Source: Nostoc desertorum CM1-VF14 (lineage in GTDB: Bacteria; Cyanobacteriota; Cyanobacteriia; Cyanobacteriales; Nostocaceae). Taken from it: a stretch of 37,743 nucleotides of DNA. This document shows positions 8,958 through 18,700 of the stretch, one piece after another. Under the pieces are notes generated by a model, which had not been told where the DNA came from, made no database searches, and saw nothing but the letters and a program-made list of their open reading frames with translations. Location of the stretch: positions 1-37,743 of the forward strand of contig JAHHHR010000071.1 of the NCBI GenBank assembly GCA_019359245.1, written 5' to 3'. How positions within the stretch are numbered: the first letter of the stretch is position 1; every line of letters starts with the position of its first letter. Made by a program: the position numbers and the translations under genes.

Positions 8958-11900
8958 ATGCAAAATATCGAAGACCTTTATGAACTTTCGCCGATGCAAC
9001 AAGGGATGTTGTTTCATACACTTTATGCACCAGAATCGGAAGTTTATTTTGAGCAGTTACTTTGCATTCTCTCTGGAAAATTAAATTTTTCTGCTTTCCA
9101 AAAAGCTTGGGAACAGGTTGTAGCACGACACTCAGTTTTACGCAGTTCTTTTTATTGGGAAGAGATAGAAAAGCCCTTGCAGATGGTGAATAAGCAAGTG
9201 GATCTTCCTTGGGTGCAAATGGACTGGCGACATTTAACACCTGATGAACAACAAAACCATTTAGAAGAGTTTTTGTCAAGCGATCGCCAAAAGGGATTTG
9301 ATTTGGCTCAAGCACCTCTAATGCGCTTCACCATCATTCAGCTAACAGAGCAGAAATACCAATTTATTTGGAGTCATCATCATATCCTCTTTGATGGCTG
9401 GTCAATGCAGATTATCCTCAAAGAAGTTCTGGCTTTTTATGAAGCAAATCAGCGAGGCGAACATTTACCCCTCCAAGGAGTTCGCCCCTATCGAGAATAT
9501 ATTGAGCGGTTACAGCAACAGGATATTGGGCAAGCAAAAAACTTTTGGCGAAAAACTCTTCAGGGGTTTGAAGTTCCTACTCTTATAGGGAACAAGGAAC
9601 AGGGAACGGGAAACAGAGGAATAGATAATGAGCAACGCTTTCAATTATCTCAAACGGTAACGGAAAAATTGCAAGCTACGGCGCGACAGCACCATTTAAC
9701 TTTAAATAATTTGGTGCAGGGAGCATGGGCTATATTAATTTCTCGCTATAGTGGGGGAAGTGATATAGTCTTTGGTGCAACTGTATCCGGTCGTCCACCG
9801 CAGCTTGAGCAAGTAGAGTCGATGGTGGGGCTATTTATCAATACCCTTCCCATCCGGGCAAAAGTAACAGCCAACACAGAATTATTACCTTGGCTTCAGC
9901 AATTACAAACCCAAGCACTAGAACAGGAACAGTATACTTATTTTTCTCTTGCAGAAATTCAACAATTAAGTGATATCCCGACCGGATTACCACTTTTTGA
10001 AAGTATTTTAGTATTTGAAAACTATCCTTTGGATTCTGCTAAACCAGAAAATAAAAGAATTTTAGAGATTAGCCATATTAGTTGTTTTGAACACACGAAT
10101 TATCCTATTACATTAGTAATTAATCCTGGCTCACAATTATCTGGCAGGATTGTTTATGATACTAGCTGCTTTGACGAACAAACAATTACTCGCATGATTG
10201 GACATTTCCAAACATTGCTAGTAGGGATGGCAGATAACTTACAACAATATATTTCTCAACTATCTTTACTCAGTACAGATGAAAAACAACAAATAATTAC
10301 ACTAGAAAACCATCAACAAACAAATTCTATTAATTATAAATGTATTCATGTTTTATTTGAAGAACAGGTAGAAAAAAGTCCCGATGCCATAGCGGTTGTA
10401 TATCAACAAGAACAATTAACTTATCGGGAATTAAATAACCGTGCCAATCAACTAGCCCATTATTTGCGATCGCTAGGAGTTAAAGCTGAAGTCCGAGTGG
10501 GAATTTGCGTTGAGCGTTCCTTAAAAATGGTAATAGGAATACTTGCTATTCTCAAAGCGGGAGGGGCTTACGTTCCTCTAGATCCAGCTTATCCTGCCGA
10601 GAGATTAGCGTTCATGCTGGAAGATGTACAATCACCCGTATTGTTAACACAAACCCATTTACAAAATAGACTACCAATTAATAATCAAATGGTGGTGGAT
10701 CTTGAAAGCGATTGGGAAATTATTGCCCAACACAGACAAGATAATTTAACCGATGAAGTTAATCCAGAAAATTTAGCTTATATCATTTATACTTCTGGCT
10801 CAACAGGAACACCAAAAGGTACAGAAGTTCCCCACCGTAGCATTCTTGGTTTTATGTTTGGAGTTGATTACATTCAACTAGATGCAGAACAATTTTGGCT
10901 ACAACATTCATCAATTTCCTGGGATGCACTCACCTTAGAATTTTGGGCACCATTGCTTTATGGTGGACGTTGTGTACTTTATCCAGAAAAAATTCCAACA
11001 CCAGAAGGTCTAAGGCAGATTATTCAAGAACAAGGAGTTAACACCCTATTTCTGACTACAGCATTATTCAATCTCATGATTGATACCATGCCACAAGGGT
11101 TGTCAGGGGTGAAACAACTAATGTTTGGAGGAGAAACCATTTCTGTACCTCATCTTCGTCGTGCTTTAGAATTATTGCCTCAAACCCAAATTATTCATGC
11201 TTACGGCCCTTCGGAATGTACAGTATTTACCTGTTGTTATCCGATTCCTAAACAACTTGCTGCAAATGTTTATTCAGTCCCTATTGGTAAACCCATCGGT
11301 GATAGAACAGTTTACATACTAGATGAGAATCTAAACAGAGTTCCGATTGGTGTTACTGGCGAACTTTATGTAGGTGGTGCTAGTGTTGCTAGAGGTTACT
11401 TAAATCAACCAAAATTAACCAGTGAAAAATTTATTTTTAATCCTTTTATTGAGGGAAATATCCTTTACAAAAGTGGAGATTTAGTCTGCCGTTTAGCTGA
11501 TGGAAATATTGAATTTATCGGAAGAATTGATACACAAGTAAAGATTCGCGGTTTTCGCGTTGAATTAGCAGAAATCGAAGCGATTTTAGTTCAACATCCT
11601 GACATAAAACAAGTGATAGTTATTGCGCGGGAAGATAAACCAGGAAATAAATTCTTAGTAGCCTATTTGGTAGCAACGAATAGTTCACCAACTCCTAGCA
11701 CCATACGAAACTTCCTCAAGGCAAAGCTACCAGATTACATGATTCCTGCTGCTTTCGTATTTATTGATAAATTACCTCTTACTCCTAATGGTAAAATTAA
11801 TCGCCGCGCTTTGCCTGCCCCCGATACTTATCAAATAAATATAGAGGTTGATTTTGTCGCCCCTCGATCACAAATTGAACAAGAATTAGCTACAATTTGG

Positions 11901-12167
11901 ACGGAAGTTTTGAAATTAAAACAGGTGGGGATTCATAATAACTTTTTTGAGTTAGGAGGACATTCTTTATTAGCTACTCAAGTGGTTTCTCGTTTAAGAG
12001 AAGCTTTTAGTTTAGATTTTCCTTTACGTTATTTGTTTGAAAACCCAACTATTGCTGAACTAGCGCAAAAAGTGAGCAAGCAAGTAGAAAATGATGATTT
12101 AGCGAGAATTTTGGCGGAGGTGGATGAATTATCGGAGGAAGAGGTAAGGGAGCAGTTAATTTGGTGA
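8958..12167 (+). CDS. aptB: AptB-like NRPS, single C-A-T module (residue 3)
   Basis: 1069 residues: C domain (~1-430, SPMQQGM near the start, HHHILFDG at 140-147), A domain (~455-960, YTSGSTGTPKG), T domain (Ser1003 in GGHS). The C-terminus (LARILAEVDELSEEEVREQLIW) is an acidic helix of the kind that docks to the next NRPS. The C domain follows the AptA E domain, so it should accept a D-Lys donor. The A pocket reads D-A-L-F-M-G-A-V-F-K by my alignment to GrsA; it looks hydrophobic, which fits the Val/Ile usually found at this position, but I cannot assign it exactly. A heptad repeat at 9588-9615 adds about ten residues between the two halves of the C domain. Confidence 0.88.
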   Translation: MQNIEDLYELSPMQQGMLFHTLYAPESEVYFEQLLCILSGKLNFSAFQKAWEQVVARHSVLRSSFYWEEIEKPLQMVNKQVDLPWVQMDWRHLTPDEQQNHLEEFLSSDRQKGFDLAQAPLMRFTIIQLTEQKYQFIWSHHHILFDGWSMQIILKEVLAFYEANQRGEHLPLQGVRPYREYIERLQQQDIGQAKNFWRKTLQGFEVPTLIGNKEQGTGNRGIDNEQRFQLSQTVTEKLQATARQHHLTLNNLVQGAWAILISRYSGGSDIVFGATVSGRPPQLEQVESMVGLFINTLPIRAKVTANTELLPWLQQLQTQALEQEQYTYFSLAEIQQLSDIPTGLPLFESILVFENYPLDSAKPENKRILEISHISCFEHTNYPITLVINPGSQLSGRIVYDTSCFDEQTITRMIGHFQTLLVGMADNLQQYISQLSLLSTDEKQQIITLENHQQTNSINYKCIHVLFEEQVEKSPDAIAVVYQQEQLTYRELNNRANQLAHYLRSLGVKAEVRVGICVERSLKMVIGILAILKAGGAYVPLDPAYPAERLAFMLEDVQSPVLLTQTHLQNRLPINNQMVVDLESDWEIIAQHRQDNLTDEVNPENLAYIIYTSGSTGTPKGTEVPHRSILGFMFGVDYIQLDAEQFWLQHSSISWDALTLEFWAPLLYGGRCVLYPEKIPTPEGLRQIIQEQGVNTLFLTTALFNLMIDTMPQGLSGVKQLMFGGETISVPHLRRALELLPQTQIIHAYGPSECTVFTCCYPIPKQLAANVYSVPIGKPIGDRTVYILDENLNRVPIGVTGELYVGGASVARGYLNQPKLTSEKFIFNPFIEGNILYKSGDLVCRLADGNIEFIGRIDTQVKIRGFRVELAEIEAILVQHPDIKQVIVIAREDKPGNKFLVAYLVATNSSPTPSTIRNFLKAKLPDYMIPAAFVFIDKLPLTPNGKINRRALPAPDTYQINIEVDFVAPRSQIEQELATIWTEVLKLKQVGIHNNFFELGGHSLLATQVVSRLREAFSLDFPLRYLFENPTIAELAQKVSKQVENDDLARILAEVDELSEEEVREQLIW
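9588..9615 (+). repeat. Four degenerate heptads (GGGAACA-type) inside aptB
   Basis: Four successive 7-mers read GGGAACA, AGGAACA, GGGAACG, GGAAACA. They are translated as part of IGNKEQGTGNRGID, a linker in the C domain that has no counterpart in the other C domains of this cluster. This is an STRR-type repeat retained in frame. Confidence 0.7.
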
Positions 12168-12188
12168 GGATTGTTTAAACGCACAGGA

Positions 12189-12259
12189 GCGCGAAGTTCG
12201 CGCAGAGGTACCCAGCGAAAAGTTCCTCGAAGCCGATTTTCCCGGCGTAGGAAACTTTT
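12189..12259. repeat. Two hairpin-forming repeats in the aptB-aptC gap
   Basis: Bases 12189-12203 form a perfect 7-base-arm palindrome (GCGCGAA-G-TTCGCGC). Bases 12218-12227 (AAAAGTTCCT) pair with 12249-12259 (AGGAAACTTTT) with one bulge, around a 21-base loop. No T-run follows, so they look like dispersed repeats or an mRNA-processing element, not a classic terminator. Confidence 0.5.
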
Positions 12260-12288
12260 CAAGACAGAGTTTTTAATTACGAATTATT

Positions 12289-15200
12289 ATGAGTGACTTA
12301 TTAAAACGTCTTGAATCTTTATCACCTGAAAAACGAGAATTAGTTTTACAAAAGCTGAAGAAGCAACAGAAATTGCCTCTTCTTATACCTGTGTCGCGGG
12401 AACAGTCTCTTCCTCTGTCTTTTGCTCAACAAAGACTGTGGTTTATTGACAAATTAGAAGGCGATAATTGTGTTTATAATGTGCCGTTTCTCTGGCAAAT
12501 TAGCGGAGTTCTGGATGTTAGTGCGTTGGAAAAAGCGATCACCACAATTATCCAACGTCATGAGGTCTTACGTACTAGCTTTGCTGTTGTGGATGAGTCA
12601 CCGATACAGGTAATTCATGCTCATCCGCAACTGAAGATACAGGTGCTAGACTGGCGACAAGTTTCAAAAGAACACCAGTTAAGCAAGGCATCACAGTTAG
12701 CAACAGAAGAGTTACAACAGCCATTTGATTTATCAAAGCCGCCTTTACTGCGAGTAAAGTTGTTGCAATTGGCTAAAAAATCCCATCTGCTGTTGCTGGT
12801 TATCCATCATATTGCCTGCGATGGCTGGTCAATGGACATCTTCCGCCGGGAATTGTTCGCTCTTTACACAGCTTTTTGTAATGGTGAATCGTCTCCTTTA
12901 CCCGAATTACTTCTACAATATGCTGATTTCGCCCACTGGCAAAGACAATGGTTACAAGGAGAGGTACTGCAAACTCAACTCAATTACTGGCAAAAACAAT
13001 TAGCAGATGTTCTGCCACTGTTAGAATTACCGACAGATAAACCACGCCCATCAGTACAAAGCTTCAAGGGGCGGAGTGAGTTTTTAGAACTAAATGCAGA
13101 TTTAACCCAGAAGTTGAAGCGTTTGAGCCAGGAATCAGGAACTACTCTGTTTATGACAATGCTGGGAGCATTTGCGCTGTTATTGTCGCGCTACAGTAGA
13201 CAACAGGATATTGTTGTTGGTTCTGCGATCGCCAACCGCAATCGTCGTGAAATAGAACCACTAATTGGCTTTTTCGTCAATACTTTGGCTTTGCGTACCA
13301 AGCTGCAAGGAAATCCAACTTTCTTAGAATTACTGCAACGGGTAAAGCAAGTCACTCTTGATGCTTATGACCATCAAGATTTACCCTTTGAGAAACTAGT
13401 TGATGAATTGGGATTAGAGCGATCGCTTTCTCATCATCCTCTATTTCAAGTGGCTTTTGGCTTGCAAGGCGGAACTCCAGAGAAACTAGAAATTCCTGGC
13501 TTAACTCTTTCCCGTTTTGAATGGGAAAACACCACGACGCTGTTTGATTTATCGCTGATTTTCCGGGAAACGCCTCAAGGTTTAACAGGAGAATGGGAAT
13601 ATGCAAGCGATTTGTTTGAGGCTGAAACTATCCAACGGATGTCGGAACATTTTCAAGTTCTACTCAAGCAAATTATTGCTAACCCAAACCAACCAATCAA
13701 TAGTTTATCTTTGCTGACAGAGGATGAGCGTCAGAAATTACAAAGCTGGAATAAAACTCAAACAGATTATCCTCACGATAAAACTTTAGTTGATTTATTT
13801 GAAGAACAAGTTACGAAAAATCCAGATAATCTTGCTGTATTTTTTGAGTCTCAAACTTTAACTTATCAAGAACTAAATCAGAAAGCTAATCAATTAGCTT
13901 ACTATTTAATTCACAATTACCAAATTCACCCAGAGGCCTTAATTGGTATATCTGTTGAACGTTCTTTAGAAATGATTATTGGTGTACTCGGTATTCTCAA
14001 AGCTGGTGGAGCTTATGTACCTATTGACCCTAATTATCCCTCAGAACGGATTAAGTTCATGTTAAAAGATTCTGGGATATCGGTATTACTAACCCAAAGT
14101 CCCCTCAAAAAGCAATTACCTCTAACCGAACTCAAACACCAGGTCATTTGTTTAGATGAGGAAGTTTTTGCTGAAGAATTAACCGATAATCCCAGTCCTG
14201 AAAGTAAACCTGATAATCTAGCTTATGTCATCTATACCTCCGGTTCAACGGGACGACCGAAGGGAGTGATGATTGAGCATAAAGCAATTGTCAATCTCGC
14301 CTTGGGCTGGGCTGAAACTTTTCAAGTTCACAATCACAGCCGTTTGCTTCAGTTTGGGTCTTTTAGTTTTGATTTATCTGTGGCTGAAATTGCTACTACT
14401 TTCGTCACAGGTGCTTGTTTGTATCTAGCCCACAAAGAAACTTTGTTACCTAGTCAAAGCTTAGTTGACTTTTTAACACAACACAAAATTACTCATAGCT
14501 TTTTATCGCCTTCAGCTTTATCTGTATTACCAAATGCGAGTTTACCTCACTTGCAATGTATGACTGTGGGTGGAGAAGTTTGTACTGCTGAATTAGTTAG
14601 TAAATGGGGAACGGGAAGAAGTTTATACAATTGCTACGGTCCAACAGAATCTACTGTGACTGCGGCTATTTATCTTTGTAAACCCAATGGCAAAAAACCA
14701 CCGATTGGTAAACCAATATCTAATTTACACATCTATATTCTAGATCAAAATAATCAACTATTACCGCCAGGAATACCAGGGGAATTGTGTATTGCTGGAG
14801 TTGGTTTAGCTAGAGGCTATCTCAACCTCAACCGTCCCGAAACTACTAGCCAAAAGTTTATAAAAATTGAATTATTTGGTCAAACTGAGCGAATTTATAA
14901 AACTGGTGACTTAGCAAGATGGAATGCTGATGGAAATTTAGAATATTTAGGTCGGATTGACGAGCAAATTAAATTACGAGGTTTTAGAATTGAACTTGGT
15001 GAAATTGAATCAATTTTATTACAACATCCATTAATTAAAAAAGCTGTTGTAATTTTATATGAAGCTGATACTAATCCCAGATTAATAGCTTATATTACAG
15101 AGGTAAAAAAATCCGTCAATTTAGAGATTGAAGTTAAAGAATATCTAAAAAATCGGCTGCCAAATTATATGATTCCGAGCCAGATAATGGTTTTGGAACA

Positions 15201-15753
15201 GTTGCCTCTCACTGCTAACGGTAAACTAGATCGCCGCGCATTACCAATACCAAATACAGACGCTTCCACTGAGTTAGAAATACCAGTAACTCCTATAGAA
15301 GAAATACTAGCTAGTATATGGCAAAATTTATTAAAAATTAAGTCTGTTGGCCGCTCTGACAACTTCTTTGAATTGGGGGGGCATTCTCTGTTAGCGACTC
15401 AATTAATTGCCCGTATTCGTGATAGTTTTGGCGTTGAATTATCCGTCCGTAAGGTATTCGAGCAAAGCGTTTTATCTGAGTTAGCGCGGGAAATTGATAA
15501 AGCCTCTACAAATGTTGCTTTACCTTCCATAACACCCCAGCCAGAAAATGAGCCGAAAACTCTATCTTTTGCCCAATCAAGGCTCTGGTTTTTAGCCCAA
15601 CTTGAAGGTAAAGGAACTTCTGCTACCTACAATATGCCTTTTGCGCTCCAACTTGATGGCAATTTAAATGTAGAAGCTTTACGCCAGAGTTTAACCTATT
15701 TGCTGGAACGCCATACAACTTTACGCACTTATTTCCCTGCTTTGGAGGGGTAA
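12289..15753 (+). CDS. aptC: AptC-like NRPS, first part: C-A-T plus start of second C domain, ends at a premature TAA
   Basis: 1154 residues as read. A helical N-terminus (MSDLLKRLESLSPEKRELVL) fits docking to AptB. Then come a C domain (HHIACDG from residue 173), an A domain (YTSGSTGRPKG) and a T domain (Ser1033 in GGHS). The second C domain begins near residue 1090 with LSFAQSRLWFLAQLEG and stops about 60 residues in, at TAA 15751-15753. The coding frame continues unchanged after it. The A pocket reads D-L-A-F-T-G-C-V-T-K, which fits the homotyrosine/homophenylalanine position of anabaenopeptins. Much of the A domain is nearly identical at DNA level to that of aptD. Alone, this product cannot pass its residue onward. 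The first ATG is used; no better start is seen. Confidence 0.85.
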   Translation: MSDLLKRLESLSPEKRELVLQKLKKQQKLPLLIPVSREQSLPLSFAQQRLWFIDKLEGDNCVYNVPFLWQISGVLDVSALEKAITTIIQRHEVLRTSFAVVDESPIQVIHAHPQLKIQVLDWRQVSKEHQLSKASQLATEELQQPFDLSKPPLLRVKLLQLAKKSHLLLLVIHHIACDGWSMDIFRRELFALYTAFCNGESSPLPELLLQYADFAHWQRQWLQGEVLQTQLNYWQKQLADVLPLLELPTDKPRPSVQSFKGRSEFLELNADLTQKLKRLSQESGTTLFMTMLGAFALLLSRYSRQQDIVVGSAIANRNRREIEPLIGFFVNTLALRTKLQGNPTFLELLQRVKQVTLDAYDHQDLPFEKLVDELGLERSLSHHPLFQVAFGLQGGTPEKLEIPGLTLSRFEWENTTTLFDLSLIFRETPQGLTGEWEYASDLFEAETIQRMSEHFQVLLKQIIANPNQPINSLSLLTEDERQKLQSWNKTQTDYPHDKTLVDLFEEQVTKNPDNLAVFFESQTLTYQELNQKANQLAYYLIHNYQIHPEALIGISVERSLEMIIGVLGILKAGGAYVPIDPNYPSERIKFMLKDSGISVLLTQSPLKKQLPLTELKHQVICLDEEVFAEELTDNPSPESKPDNLAYVIYTSGSTGRPKGVMIEHKAIVNLALGWAETFQVHNHSRLLQFGSFSFDLSVAEIATTFVTGACLYLAHKETLLPSQSLVDFLTQHKITHSFLSPSALSVLPNASLPHLQCMTVGGEVCTAELVSKWGTGRSLYNCYGPTESTVTAAIYLCKPNGKKPPIGKPISNLHIYILDQNNQLLPPGIPGELCIAGVGLARGYLNLNRPETTSQKFIKIELFGQTERIYKTGDLARWNADGNLEYLGRIDEQIKLRGFRIELGEIESILLQHPLIKKAVVILYEADTNPRLIAYITEVKKSVNLEIEVKEYLKNRLPNYMIPSQIMVLEQLPLTANGKLDRRALPIPNTDASTELEIPVTPIEEILASIWQNLLKIKSVGRSDNFFELGGHSLLATQLIARIRDSFGVELSVRKVFEQSVLSELAREIDKASTNVALPSITPQPENEPKTLSFAQSRLWFLAQLEGKGTSATYNMPFALQLDGNLNVEALRQSLTYLLERHTTLRTYFPALEG
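15751..15753 (+). other. In-frame nonsense codon splitting aptC
   Basis: The reading frame before and after this TAA is the same (15784 minus 12289 is a multiple of three), and the residues on both sides continue the C-domain pattern: FPALEG, stop, PQVVVKD. In AptD the matching site is PIVAGQAQIAL, so the lost residue aligns with Gln; one C-to-T change (CAA to TAA) explains it. It is either a real mutation or a base-call error. Confidence 0.9.
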
Positions 15754-15783
15754 CCGCAAGTAGTAGTTAAAGATGTAGAAGAT

Positions 15784-18700
15784 ATGGAAGTGCTGGAAAT
15801 TACAGACTTACAAGCACTCGATTCTCAAACGCAAGCGGAAACTGTACAACAGTTAGCCAATACCCATGCTCAAGAACCCTTTAACTTAAATATTGACCCC
15901 TTGTTCAGAGCTAAACTACTGCAACTGAGCCAGCAGAAAAATATCCTGCTGATTAATATCCACCACATTATCAGTGATGGCTGGTCAATGGGAGTGTTTA
16001 AGCGCGAATGGCAACAGGCTTATGCTGCTTATGCTACGGGTTCTACTCCGAACTTGTCACCGTTACCGATTCAGTATAGCGATTATGCAGCTTGGCAGCG
16101 CAGTTGGTTACAAGGGGAGAGTTTATCAAGCCAAGAAAATTATTGGAAACAACAATTAAGTGATGCGTCCCGCTTGCTGGAGTTACCTACTGATTATCCT
16201 CGTCCAGCGCAACAAAGTTACCAAGGTGAGCGTGAAGAATATTGTTTGAGTAAAGAACTGACTCAGAAACTCAAACACCTGAGTCAACAACAAGGGGCGA
16301 GTTTATTTATGACTCTGTTGGCTGCTTTCAATATTTTACTATCGCGTTATAGCCGCCAAGAGGATCTATGTATTGGTTCTGGCATCGCTAACCGCACCCA
16401 TAGCTACACAGAAGGGTTAATTGGTTTTTTTGTCAATACATTAGTATTACGAAGCAAAACCAAGCCAGAGCAAGCATTTATTGATTTACTGCAACAAACT
16501 CGCCAAACTTGCTTAGATGCTTATGCTCATCAAGATATTCCCTTTGAGTATCTGGTAGAACAACTGCAACCAGAACGCAGTCTCAGCCATAATCCATTAT
16601 TCCAAGTGATGATGGTGCTGCAAAATGCGGCAGGGGCGGGAGTAAATGTTAGTTTACCAGGGCTGGATATTCAATACTTGGAACAACGTTTCCCATTTGC
16701 CAAGTTTGATTTATTACTGGATTTGTGCGAAAGGGACGAGCAACTACATTGTATGTGGGAATATGCCACAGATTTATTTGAGGCATCAACAATTAAGCGT
16801 ATGGCGGGACATTTTGAAATTTTGCTGACAGCAATTATCCAAAATCCGCAACAGCCGATTCATCAGCTACCTATCATTACCCCAGCAGAAAGCCAACAAC
16901 TGCAAATTTGGAATCAAACAGACACAGATTATCCTCAGCATCATACTCTGGTGACTTTGTTTGAAGAACAGGTAGCAAAAACGCCCGATAAGATTGCGGT
17001 GGTGTTTGCAAATCGAAGCCTGAGTTATCAAGAACTCAATCAAAAAGCCAATCAACTTGCGAATCATCTATTACAAGTTAAAAGCCTGTCCGATAACCCA
17101 TTGATGGCGATTTGCATGGATCGTTCTCTGGAAATGCTCATCGGTATGTTTGCTATCCTCAAAGCTGGTGGGGCTTATGTACCAATCGATCCGAGTTATC
17201 CCCAAGAACGCATTCATTTAATGCTCAAAGATAGTAATGCATCTGTATTACTAACAACCAAATCGCTGAAAAAACAACTTTCCTTAGAAAAGCTCAATAA
17301 TACTGCTCAAGTAGTATTTTTGGATGAACAAACATGGATTGAACAGCCAATAGAGAATCCCACATCAAACAGTAATTATAATGATTTAGCTTATGTAATT
17401 TATACTTCTGGCTCTACAGGGCAACCAAAAGGAGTTGCGATCGCACATTCTAACTCTGTAGCCTTTGTAAAATGGGCGCATTCAGTCTTTAGTGCAGAAC
17501 AGCTTGCAGGTGTCTTAGCATCAACCTCAATTTGTTTTGACCTCTCCATTTTTGAAATTTTCGTTCCCTTGGCTCAAGGTGGTAGTGTAATTGTGGTAGA
17601 AAATGCACTCTACATTGAGCAAGCACTTAAAAGTCCTGTACCGATAACTTTGATTAATACTGTACCGAGCGCTGCGGCGGAACTGCTGAATATGAATGCT
17701 ATTCCAAGCAGCGTGCAAGTAATTAATTTAGCTGGCGAACCATTGAAAAATAGTTTGGTACAGGCTTTATATCAAAATACATCTGTCACAGAAGTTTATA
17801 ACCTCTACGGCCCTTCTGAGGATACAACTTACTCGACATTTACGAAAGTTGGCAAAAATGCCCAGCATGAACCAAGTATAGGAAAGGCGATCGCCAATAC
17901 TCGCATCTATATTTTAGATAACTACAATCAACCCCTTCCCCCTGGTATTCCTGGGGAACTCTGCATTGCAGGTGCAGGTTTGGCAGAGGGCTATTTAAAT
18001 CGTCCCGATTTAACTGCCGAAAAATTTATCACATTAGAATTATTTGGTAAAACTGAGCGAATTTATAAAACTGGTGATTTAGCCCGGTGGCTACCGGATG
18101 GCAATTTGCAATATTTAGGGCGGATCGATCGCCAAGTCAAATTGCGAGGTTTCCGCATTGAATTAGGTGAAATTGAAGCATCTTTACTCAAACACCCCAA
18201 AATCCAGGAAGCAGTTGTCCTGGCTCGGACGGGAACCGATCTCGATCGACGTCTAGTTGCCTATATTGTCCCCAAAACAACAGAGGATAACTATCTCCAA
18301 GGTGAACAAGTAGAATTATGGCAGCAAATTTTCAATGATGCGTACTATCAATCACAAAACCCAGAAGATGATCCTACCCTGAATTTAGCTAGTTGGATTA
18401 ACAGCTATACGGGAGATCCTTATCCCAAAACTGTAATGCAAGAATGGCGAGATACAACCGTTGACCAAATTTTAGAACTTGCACCCAAACGAGTTTGGGA
18501 AATTGGTTGCGGGGTAGGGATGTTATTGTTTAAAGTTGCACCTCATTGTCAGCATTATTTCGGTACAGATTTTTCATTAGGCGGATTGCAATATATTGAA
18601 CAACATCTTAAACATCAGTCTTTCCATGAGAAAGTTATCTTAAAAACTAGAGCAGCTCACGAGTTTGATGACATTGAAAGTAATGCTTATGACTTAGTAA

